Below are positions 1-5,498 of a DNA stretch of 7,399 nt, piece after piece. How positions within the stretch are numbered: position 1 is the stretch's first letter; every line of letters starts with the position of its first letter. Under the pieces are notes generated by a model. That model was not told where the DNA came from. It saw only the letters and a list, made by a program, of their open reading frames with translations, and ran no database searches. Source of the stretch: Clostridiales bacterium (GTDB lineage: Bacteria > Bacillota > Clostridia > Tissierellales > Sedimentibacteraceae); assembly GCA_003487955.1 (NCBI GenBank), contig DNNJ01000383.1:1-7399 (forward strand). The letters are read 5' to 3'. A program made the translations under genes and the position numbers.

Positions 1-1299
1 GGAGGAATGACTTCTCATGCTGCTGTTGTTGCAAGAGGCATGGGTAAATGTTGTGTTGCCGGCTGTGAAACAGTAACGGTAGATGAAAAGAACAAAACAA
101 TGACTGTAAACAAAGCGGTTTACCATGAAGGTGATTATATTTCACTTGACGGTTCAACAGGAAGTGTATATGTGGGAGTAATAAAAACAGTTCCGGCTAA
201 TATATCCGGAAACTTTGAAAAATTAATGACTTGGGCAGATGAATTCAGAAGACTAAGGGTTCGTACAAATGCTGATACACCCCATGATTCTGAAGCAGCC
301 GTAAAATTCGGCGCAGAAGGCATAGGTCTTTGCAGGACCGAGCACATGTTCTTTGAAGAAAGCCGTATATTCTCTGTAAGAAAGATGATTATTTCTGATA
401 CTGTCGAGCAAAGAGAAAAAGCTTTGGCAGAAATTATGCCTATGCAGAAAAACGACTTCAAAGGAATATTTAAAGCAATGGGTGTTCGCCCTGTTACAAT
501 CAGGCTTCTTGACCCTCCTCTTCATGAGTTTTTACCTGCAGAGGAAGAAGATATAGTAGAATTAGCTGAAGCTATGGATGTTCCTTTACATGAATTAAAA
601 GCTAAAATCAACAGTCTCCACGAATTTAACCCGATGCTTGGTCACAGAGGCTGCCGTCTTGCAATTTCATATCCTGAAATAGCAAAAATGCAGACAAGAG
701 CGATAATTGAAGCTGCCATCGAAGTTTCAAGGGAAGAAAATTTGGAATTCGTGCCTGAAATAATGGTTCCTCTTGTAGGCAAGAAAGAAGAACTCATCAT
801 ACTGAGAAAACTAATAATCGAAACAGCTGAAGAGACAAAGAAGGAATTCAATTCTGATCTGGACTATCTTGTGGGCACAATGATTGAAATACCAAGAGCA
901 TGCTTAACAGCTGATGAAGTGGCAGAATATGCTGATTTCTTCTCCTTTGGAACAAATGATCTTACACAGATGACATTTGGATATTCAAGAGATGATGCAG
1001 GCAAATTCTTGGAAGATTACAAGGAAGCAAGAATTCTTGAACAAGACCCCTTTGAAACTATTGACCAGGAGGGTGTCGGCATATTAGTTGACATGGCTGT
1101 TAAACTTGGCAGAAAAGCAAAGGAGCACCTGCACCTTGGAGTTTGCGGCGAACATGGCGGAGACCCGGCTTCAGTAGAATTCTTCCACAGAGTAGGGCTT
1201 GACTATGTATCATGCTCACCGTTCAGAGTTCCTGTGGCAAGACTTGCAGCTGCACAAGCTGCAATAAAAGATACACTGAACGTTCATATTGATAAATAA
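1..1299 (+). CDS. ppdK: Pyruvate, phosphate dikinase, C-terminal half (5' end outside window)
   Basis: Catalyses the reversible conversion of pyruvate, ATP and phosphate to phosphoenolpyruvate, AMP and PPi in the cytoplasm; anaerobes often use it in PPi-linked glycolysis or for PEP supply. The frame is open from base 1 and begins inside the phosphohistidine motif GGMTSHAAVVARG. Counting codons from base 1, His6 is the phosphorylated histidine and Thr4 matches the threonine that regulatory kinases modify in plant PPDK. The C-terminal PEP/pyruvate TIM barrel is complete: Arg112 (GLCRTEH), Arg168 (TIRLLDPP), Glu296 (TMIEIPRA), Asn319-Asp320 (FGTNDLTQ) and Cys382 (GVCGEHGG). With a constant offset of 449 these match His455, Arg561, Arg617, Glu745, Asn768, Asp769 and Cys831 of the C. 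symbiosum enzyme, so no indel lies between them. Stop TAA at 1297-1299, then a hairpin terminator. The N-terminal ATP-grasp part is missing only because the window starts here. The related PEP synthase is less likely, given the PPDK-type GGMTSHAAVVARGMGKCCVAG motif. Confidence 0.97.
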   Translation, partial: GGMTSHAAVVARGMGKCCVAGCETVTVDEKNKTMTVNKAVYHEGDYISLDGSTGSVYVGVIKTVPANISGNFEKLMTWADEFRRLRVRTNADTPHDSEAAVKFGAEGIGLCRTEHMFFEESRIFSVRKMIISDTVEQREKALAEIMPMQKNDFKGIFKAMGVRPVTIRLLDPPLHEFLPAEEEDIVELAEAMDVPLHELKAKINSLHEFNPMLGHRGCRLAISYPEIAKMQTRAIIEAAIEVSREENLEFVPEIMVPLVGKKEELIILRKLIIETAEETKKEFNSDLDYLVGTMIEIPRACLTADEVAEYADFFSFGTNDLTQMTFGYSRDDAGKFLEDYKEARILEQDPFETIDQEGVGILVDMAVKLGRKAKEHLHLGVCGEHGGDPASVEFFHRVGLDYVSCSPFRVPVARLAAAQAAIKDTLNVHIDK

Positions 1300-1315
1300 A
1301 AATGTAAAAAATTTC

Positions 1316-1353
1316 ACGGGTGTTGCTCTGAGACTAGGGCAACACCCGTATTT
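1316..1353 (+). terminator. Rho-independent terminator after ppdK
   Basis: A perfect 11-bp inverted repeat (ACGGGTGTTGC at 1316-1326 with GCAACACCCGT at 1339-1349) can be extended inward by four pairs, two of them G-U, to a 15-bp stem with a 4-nt loop. A short T-rich run (ATTTC) follows. It lies 16 nt after the ppdK stop and separates ppdK from the sigma-factor operon. The U-tract is short, but the stem is GC-rich for this genome. Confidence 0.85.
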
Positions 1354-1404
1354 CAATATACAAATTTAAAATATATTTTTCGTGGGATTCTGCAAATTTA
1401 CTTG

Positions 1405-1410
1405 TATAAT
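1405..1410 (+). promoter_or_regulatory. Candidate -10 box of the sigma/membrane-protein operon
   Basis: A perfect TATAAT sits 28 nt upstream of the GTG start at 1438, which predicts a leader of about 20 nt. I see no good TTGACA-like -35 at 16-19 bp spacing; the region around 1380-1388 reads TCGTGGGAT. The promoter may be weak, activator-dependent, or read by another sigma factor, possibly the one encoded here. Confidence 0.4.
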
Positions 1411-1425
1411 AATTTAGATGATGGT

Positions 1426-1432
1426 GGAGGTG
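1426..1432 (+). promoter_or_regulatory. Ribosome binding site that fixes the sigma-factor start
   Basis: GGAGGTG lies 5 nt before the GTG at 1438. It supports that start over an in-frame TTG at 1402, which has no Shine-Dalgarno and lies upstream of the presumed transcription start because it abuts the TATAAT box. Confidence 0.8.
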
Positions 1433-1437
1433 GACAT

Positions 1438-1965
1438 GTGGATGAAAAGATTATTGAGCTTATAAGATCATCAAAGGACAAAGGCATAATGCTCATGCAA
1501 CAACAATATTCAGGACTGATGCATTATATAGTTGGAGGCATCTTACAAAATGAGAGCGATATAGAAGAATGCATCAGCGATATATGCGTAAAGGTCTGGC
1601 ATTCCATCGAGAGCTATTCTCCGGAAAAGGGCAAATTTTCCACATGGCTTACCGTAATATCGAGAAATACAGCACTTAATTATTTGAAACACAGGTATCC
1701 TGAGCATGACGAACTAAAAGAAGAGACAGTAAATACATCTTCTGTAGAAGATGACGTCCTTCGCCAAGAACGGGCAGAAGAATTAAAGCGTGCAATAAGC
1801 ACACTTTCTCTTGAAGAACAGCATATTTTCTACCGTAAATACTATTATATGCAGCGGACATCCCAAATTGCTGCAGAGCTTGGAATGACTGACCGCTCTG
1901 TCGAAGGAAGACTATACCGCCTGCGAAAAAAGTTGCAGAAGGAATTACGAGGTGATTTTAGATGA
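1438..1965 (+). CDS. RNA polymerase sigma factor, sigma-70 family, ECF-like
   Basis: Predicted 175-aa alternative sigma factor that would direct core RNA polymerase to a small regulon. Region 2 spans about residues 16-86, including the acidic helix DIEECISDICVKVWHSI and the promoter-melting segment FSTWLTVISRNTALNYLKHR. A linker rich in Glu, Asp and Ser (about 88-112) leads to region 4 at about 116-170, where STLSLEEQHIF and TSQIAAELGMTDRSVEGRLYRLRKKL form the helix-turn-helix for the -35 element. Region 3 is absent, and length and domain order fit ECF factors (group 4). The GTG start is chosen for its strong Shine-Dalgarno. The stop overlaps the start of the following membrane-protein gene by 4 nt (ATGA), so translation is probably coupled, the usual layout for a sigma factor and its anti-sigma. 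I cannot assign an ECF subgroup or a target promoter. The family call is firm; the stimulus is unknown. Confidence 0.93.
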   Translation: MDEKIIELIRSSKDKGIMLMQQQYSGLMHYIVGGILQNESDIEECISDICVKVWHSIESYSPEKGKFSTWLTVISRNTALNYLKHRYPEHDELKEETVNTSSVEDDVLRQERAEELKRAISTLSLEEQHIFYRKYYYMQRTSQIAAELGMTDRSVEGRLYRLRKKLQKELRGDFR

Positions 1966-3437
1966 GCGAAAAAGATTATAACTTTGATAAGCGGATGATT
2001 GAGCATCTCAGCTATGTAACCCCTCCGGAAGAGGAAATACGTAAGACAAATCCGTGGAGCAAACCCATTGGCCTTATCACTTGGGGTTTTATCCTGACAA
2101 CATTTGAATTGAATTTTTTATACCTGCAATATATTCTGCCTACTATAGGAATTATACTGATTTTTCTCGGTTTTCGCAGCCTGAGAAACGAAAACAAATT
2201 CTTTAAGATTGCATGGATACTTTCCATATTAAAGTTACTTTTACAGCTTATAGACCTGATTTGGGTTTCTACGCCCCTAAACATTATGGACTATCCGCAA
2301 CTCGTTATAGGTACGTTAATGTTTCCCTTCCAAATATCTATGTTCCTCGTTTTCCGGGCAGCTTTGAAAGAAGCTTCCAAAAAAGCAGGCAGATTAATGG
2401 AAGCTGACCCGTTACTTTGGGCATCATTGTGGACAATGGCAGCATTCCTTATTGCTCTATCGCCACTTTCAAACAGCTGGCTTATCTTTATTCCTATGGT
2501 GATATGCTATATTTTTATAATACGTTCATTGTACCACATAGGGAGTGAATTGGACGATACGGGATATGTTCTGACAAACGCCCCTGTCAAGATTAACAAT
2601 CGAACATTCGGATGGATGTATTTTCTTATTGCATTTACAACTATTATAATCTGCAGTGTTTTTTACAATCACTTGAAACTAAAACCACAAGGGTATTCTC
2701 CGCCTGAAACAACTGAAGCAAGGCAACATCTCCTTGACAAGGGGTTTCCGTCTGAAGCCTTGCAATATCTAAGTAATGAAGATGTGACAATGCTAAGTGA
2801 AGCTGTGAATGTAGAATCATTTAGTAAGTTGTTGATGATGGATCCCAAAAGGATTGAACATCAGGAAAGCTATGGAGGATATACACAAATAACCCATACT
2901 TATGAACCGGGGAAGAAAAATATTCAAGCCACGACGGTATATATTGAAATGCCGAAAAATATAATGTATGTCATGCAATATTTCAAATGGAATGGCGGGC
3001 GGCCAATCTGGCAGGACGGCATTCTGATTTCAGGAGAAACAGCAGCGGATGACAAGCTGATAATCAGCAGCGGCCTATTCTACAGCAAAAGAGGTACCGG
3101 GTATACTGCGGATTTTCCCCGCATTGTATGTGATAAGGTGACACAAAACACGATGTTTGGCACCTACTATCCTGTGCTGATAACAGGCGCTCTAAGTTAT
3201 CCTCTTGGCTCTGAAGAACAGGGTGGATATGTGCTTTACCGTTATACTGTCAAGGTTGACAGTGATATTTATGATACTTATAATATCTTTAGTTACGTAC
3301 ACCTTTTAAGCCCCTTGCACATTCCATATGCGAGGACCGAAGATTTGATTTTGAGCGGTGCTTATAACTTTGAGGATATGTTACAGCAACATCAAACAAA
3401 ATATGAGTCTTTGGCATTAAGAGAAATTGACCGGTAA
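1962..3437 (+). CDS. Polytopic membrane protein, probable anti-sigma factor or sensor for the upstream sigma factor
   Basis: 491 aa, no named family recognised. The first 35 residues are charged and probably cytoplasmic, ending in TPPEEEIRKTNPWSKP. About seven hydrophobic segments follow: roughly 36-52, 54-71, 82-102, 112-132, 151-168, 172-190 and 216-236. Charged loops FRSLRNENKFFK (71-82) and RAALKEASKKAGR (132-144) fall inside under the positive-inside rule, which places the C-terminal ~255 residues outside the cell. That domain is rich in Tyr, Gly and beta-prone stretches, with a helical start (TTEARQHLLDKGFPSEALQYL). The ATG overlaps the sigma stop (ATGA) and has its own Shine-Dalgarno (GAGGTG, 1949-1954). 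The tight coupling suggests it holds the sigma factor at the membrane and releases it on an external signal; this is inference from gene order. Known ECF anti-sigmas are usually single-pass proteins with an N-terminal sigma-binding domain, so this layout is uncommon. It could instead be a sigma-linked effector. No signal peptide or protease motif seen. Confidence 0.85.
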   Translation: MSEKDYNFDKRMIEHLSYVTPPEEEIRKTNPWSKPIGLITWGFILTTFELNFLYLQYILPTIGIILIFLGFRSLRNENKFFKIAWILSILKLLLQLIDLIWVSTPLNIMDYPQLVIGTLMFPFQISMFLVFRAALKEASKKAGRLMEADPLLWASLWTMAAFLIALSPLSNSWLIFIPMVICYIFIIRSLYHIGSELDDTGYVLTNAPVKINNRTFGWMYFLIAFTTIIICSVFYNHLKLKPQGYSPPETTEARQHLLDKGFPSEALQYLSNEDVTMLSEAVNVESFSKLLMMDPKRIEHQESYGGYTQITHTYEPGKKNIQATTVYIEMPKNIMYVMQYFKWNGGRPIWQDGILISGETAADDKLIISSGLFYSKRGTGYTADFPRIVCDKVTQNTMFGTYYPVLITGALSYPLGSEEQGGYVLYRYTVKVDSDIYDTYNIFSYVHLLSPLHIPYARTEDLILSGAYNFEDMLQQHQTKYESLALREIDR

Positions 3438-3500
3438 TTATAAATCAACAATAATCTTCTCAAACTAAATCTATAAGCTGATTGTAAATTTTCTATTGAG

Positions 3501-3642
3501 ATGCTCAAAATTTCAAGTTTTGTGTGAATTATAGTGGAATATATCTCAATTTTCGATAAATTTTATGTAATTTTGAACATATTCGACATGAAAAATATAC
3601 TTTATTACTGGAAAACCACACAAAACTTGAAATTTTGAGCAT
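3501..3642. repeat. 142-bp MITE-like element with perfect 26-bp terminal inverted repeats
   Basis: The arm at 3501-3526 (starts ATGCTCAAAATTTC, ends GTTTTGTGTG) is the exact reverse complement of 3617-3642. The 90 bp between them can continue the pairing imperfectly: 3531-3544 with 3595-3608 using G-U pairs, and TTTTC at 3550-3554 with GAAAA at 3590-3594. The whole unit could therefore fold as one long hairpin. It has no reading frame with a ribosome binding site. It lies in the 306-nt gap between the membrane-protein gene and the dfrA stop, where I find no gene. I see no clear target-site duplication, and no T-run follows either arm. A miniature transposable element, a decayed insertion-sequence end pair or an mRNA 3' structure are all possible. 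Confidence 0.7.
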
Positions 3643-3680
3643 TTAGTTATGGTCAGTCCCCTTAAACAAGGAAAACCGAT

Positions 3681-3743
3681 TAAATAATAAAGGATTTGAG
3701 TTGCTTTAAAAACAAATCCTTTCAAATCATCCTTTATTATTTA
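3681..3743 (-). terminator. Nested hairpins at the 3' end of the thyA-dfrA operon
   Basis: Two stems that share bases are possible. The outer is a perfect 15-bp pairing of 3681-3695 with 3729-3743. The inner is a 10-bp stem AAAGGATTTG/CAAATCCTTT (3689-3698 with 3713-3722) with a 14-nt loop. Read on the minus strand, the inner stem is followed by the T-rich run ATTATTTAAT, as a weak intrinsic terminator would be. The structure begins right after the dfrA stop (3744-3746). It may also stop plus-strand readthrough from the sigma operon, which has no other clear terminator, but the exact terminating fold is uncertain. Confidence 0.55.
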
Positions 3744-4244
3744 TTATTCTTTTAAAGCTAAATTTTTGTATGTATTGAATATGAATCTTAATCCATTGTG
3801 TTCATGTATTTCTGATGCATAAGTGAGAAGCCAATCCTTGTCTTCATCAAAATTATGCAAATATGTATCTGCTTCTTGTATGGCGTCAAATTTGGTAATA
3901 TATGCTTCACTGCAATAGGAATACAGCTCATTGTACATTTTCCCGCCGCCTATTAAAAACACATCATCACTGTTGTATTTTTTAAGTTCTTCAAACAAAG
4001 CTTCTGTGGAATTAACTATAATGCAGTCTTCTTTTTTAAAATCCACATCACTTGTCATGACTATATTTATCCTGTTTTTTAAGGGGTTTCCTCCGGGAAG
4101 AGAAAGAAGTGTCTTTCTGCCCATAACAACAACCTTGTTTAAAGTGGAATTTTTAAAAAATTCCATATCTTCAGGTGCATTGAACAACAGTCCTCCCTTA
4201 TTTCCTATTCCCCAATCTCTTGCTACTGCAACTATAAGTTTCAT
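3744..4244 (-). CDS. dfrA: Dihydrofolate reductase
   Basis: Reduces dihydrofolate to tetrahydrofolate with NADPH in the cytoplasm; this enzyme class is the target of trimethoprim. At 166 aa it has the usual chromosomal DHFR length (E. coli 159). Motifs in order: IVAVARDWGIGNKGGL at the N-terminus (Met20-loop region), NAPEDMEFFK with Asp26 as the catalytic acid (E. coli Asp27), MGRKT (41-45), Arg58 in PLKNRINIVMTSD (equivalent of the folate-binding Arg57), IGGGKMYNEL (98-107, NADPH glycine motif), and ADTYLH with Thr127. Phe21 stands where E. coli has the Met20-loop Trp22. The gene lies 10 nt after thyA on the same strand, and its Shine-Dalgarno AAGGGAG overlaps the thyA stop, so the two are co-transcribed and probably translationally coupled. 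It recycles the dihydrofolate that ThyA makes. The symbol folA would serve equally well. Nothing suggests a plasmid-borne resistance allele. Confidence 0.96.
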   Translation of the reverse strand: MKLIVAVARDWGIGNKGGLLFNAPEDMEFFKNSTLNKVVVMGRKTLLSLPGGNPLKNRINIVMTSDVDFKKEDCIIVNSTEALFEELKKYNSDDVFLIGGGKMYNELYSYCSEAYITKFDAIQEADTYLHNFDEDKDWLLTYASEIHEHNGLRFIFNTYKNLALKE

Positions 4245-4254
4245 GATTACTCCC

Positions 4255-5085
4255 TTATACCGCTATGGGTACCTTTACTTTAAAAGGATTGTATTTGTAA
4301 TTGTTTATCTTAAAACTATCCACAGTGAAATTATAAAAATTATTAACACCTTTATCTATTTCCAAGATTGGCGGCTCATGCTCTTCCATTTCAATCAGCT
4401 CTTCAATTATTGGAATATGCTTGTCATAAATATGAGCATCTGCAATTACATGAACTAATTCTCCTGCAATCAGTCCGCTTACTTGAGCCATCATATGTAC
4501 CAATATTGAGTATTGCACCACATTCCAGTTGTTTGCTGCCAATACATCCTGAGAGCGCTGATTTAATATTGCATTTAACTTATTGCCTGAAACATTGAAA
4601 GTCATGCTGTATGCACATGGATAGAGATGCATTTCATGCAAATCCTGAAAATTATAAATATTTGTTAAAATTCTTCTGCTTGCCGGATTATTTTTTAAAT
4701 CATATAAAACCCTGTCTACCTGGTCAAATTCACCTTCCTTGTATTTGTGCTTTATTCCTAACTGGTAGCCGTAGGCCTTGCCTATTGATCCTGTTTCATC
4801 TGCCCAGGAATCCCAGATACGGCTGTTCAGCTCATTAACATTGTTTGATTTTTTCTGCCATATCCACAAAAGCTCGTCAACGGCAGCTTTGAAATTTGTT
4901 TTTCTGAGTGTAAGAATGGGAAAACTCTCCTGCAAATCGTATCTGTTTACTATGCCAAACTTCTTAATAGTGTGAGCAGGTGTATCATCCTCCCATCTTG
5001 GTCTTACATCGTAAGCCGTGTCCCATACACCGTTTTTCAATATATCTTTACACATTTCTTTAAAAATTTTATCTGCAGTACTCAT
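4255..5085 (-). CDS. thyA: Thymidylate synthase (ThyA)
   Basis: Methylates dUMP to dTMP using 5,10-methylene-tetrahydrofolate, releasing dihydrofolate; cytoplasmic. The 276-aa length is close to the 279-aa B. subtilis ThyA, which it resembles more than the 264-aa E. coli enzyme. Visible elements: DVRPRWEDDTPAHTI, ELLWIWQKKSNNVNELN with Glu71, IWDSWADETGSIGKAYGYQLG, NNPASRRIL with the dUMP-phosphate arginines 137-138, catalytic Cys157 in LYPCAYS, RSQD (177-180) for the phosphate site, Asn188 in NNWNVVQY, and DAHIYDKH (216-223) for the nucleotide sugar. The C-terminus PIAV ends in the usual small hydrophobic residues. The ATG at 5085 is set by GGGAGG five nt upstream. First gene of an operon with dfrA, behind a strong sigma-A promoter. 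The Ala after PC and the Gln in RSQD are family-level variations (RSND or RSCD is usual); no catalytic residue is missing. Confidence 0.97.
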   Translation of the reverse strand: MSTADKIFKEMCKDILKNGVWDTAYDVRPRWEDDTPAHTIKKFGIVNRYDLQESFPILTLRKTNFKAAVDELLWIWQKKSNNVNELNSRIWDSWADETGSIGKAYGYQLGIKHKYKEGEFDQVDRVLYDLKNNPASRRILTNIYNFQDLHEMHLYPCAYSMTFNVSGNKLNAILNQRSQDVLAANNWNVVQYSILVHMMAQVSGLIAGELVHVIADAHIYDKHIPIIEELIEMEEHEPPILEIDKGVNNFYNFTVDSFKINNYKYNPFKVKVPIAV

Positions 5086-5116
5086 TATTTCCTCCCTCGC
5101 TTCAAATATTATAGTT

Positions 5117-5145
5117 ATTATATATTAGAAGCCTTGAATTTACAA
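5117..5145 (-). promoter_or_regulatory. Sigma-A promoter of thyA-dfrA
   Basis: On the minus strand the -35 is TTGTAA (5145-5140), the spacer is exactly 17 bp, and the -10 is a perfect TATAAT (5122-5117). The predicted start near 5110 gives a leader of about 25 nt, too short for a riboswitch. It lies downstream of the terminator of the preceding small gene, so the operon is independently transcribed. Confidence 0.75.
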
Positions 5146-5160
5146 GAAATAATTGGACAT

Positions 5161-5193
5161 AAAAAGGAACTGTTCACAGTAACCGCAAGTTCC
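5161..5193 (-). terminator. Terminator of the 64-aa gene
   Basis: On the minus strand GGAACT (5193-5188) pairs with AGTTCC (5171-5166), with a possible small inner GTT/AAC stem, and TTTTT (5165-5161) follows at once. It starts 3 nt after the stop of the 64-aa gene and lies before the thyA promoter, so it probably insulates the two units. The 6-bp outer stem is short. Confidence 0.65.
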
Positions 5194-5196
5194 CTG

Positions 5197-5391
5197 CTAT
5201 CTCATAGTATTCTGGTTAATAAAATTTTTTATCTGCATTTTTTGTTCAAAATCCGCTACCCTTATGGCCTCAGAATCTTCATTGTCGAAATTCTTGAAAT
5301 ATATACACATATCGCCATCTTTAGTATCGTCATATCTTATGCATCTGAATCCATTATCATACATTTTTTTGATTCTCTCAAATTCGTTCAT
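5197..5391 (-). CDS. Small hypothetical protein, 64 aa
   Basis: I do not recognise a family. The product is soluble-looking and strongly charged, with no membrane segment or signal peptide. An N-terminal helix-like stretch (MNEFERIKKMYDNGF) is followed by beta-prone segments (FRCIRYDD, MCIYFKNFD, AIRVADF) and a C-terminal helix-like piece (EQKMQIKNFINQN). It has two cysteines (17 and 29) with no metal-binding spacing. Evidence that it is a real gene: a good Shine-Dalgarno (GGGGAG at 5404-5399, 7 nt before the ATG), its own hairpin-plus-T5 terminator right after the stop, an upstream terminator that isolates it, and codon use like its neighbours. It is apparently monocistronic between the HAD gene and thyA, and shows no link to folate metabolism. 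No function can be offered. Confidence 0.7.
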   Translation of the reverse strand: MNEFERIKKMYDNGFRCIRYDDTKDGDMCIYFKNFDNEDSEAIRVADFEQKMQIKNFINQNTMR

Positions 5392-5458
5392 AAATATTCT
5401 CCCCTTATGTTTTATACATATTATTGCCCATATATAGGAAATTATGACTAAATTAGAG

Positions 5459-5498
5459 AAAAAAAATAAGCCTCATTGCTTTTCATGCATAGGCTTAT
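5459..5498 (-). terminator. Terminator of the HAD phosphatase gene, overlapping its stop codon
   Basis: On the minus strand ATAAGCCT (5498-5491) pairs with AGGCTTAT (5473-5466), 8 bp, with an inner TGC/GCA helix possible, followed by eight T (5466-5459). The TAA stop (5497-5495) is part of the 5' arm, so the terminator overlaps the coding end. A textbook intrinsic terminator. Confidence 0.85.

Noticed and set aside
1402..1437. In-frame TTG start at 1402 that would add 12 residues (YNNLDDGGGGH stretch) to the sigma factor
   Set aside because: It abuts the TATAAT box, has no Shine-Dalgarno, and the Gly run is simply the translated ribosome binding site of the GTG at 1438.
3438..3743. CRISPR array or tandem repeats in the intergenic gap
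   Set aside because: The repeat is inverted and present as one pair only, with no direct-repeat/spacer pattern.
3931..4458. Long open frame on the plus strand, antisense to dfrA and the thyA 3' end
   Set aside because: It is the shadow of two certain genes, has no ribosome binding site and gives low-complexity hydrophobic sequence.
5086..5116. Folate (THF) riboswitch or other leader regulation before thyA
   Set aside because: The predicted leader is only about 25 nt, with no room for an aptamer.
4972..5451. Plus-strand open frame of about 159 codons across the thyA 5' end, the promoter region and the 64-aa gene
   Set aside because: It runs antisense through a promoter and a terminator, has no ribosome binding site, and its Tyr/Ile/Phe-rich product reflects AT-rich non-coding sequence. 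The 64-aa minus-strand frame has better signals.
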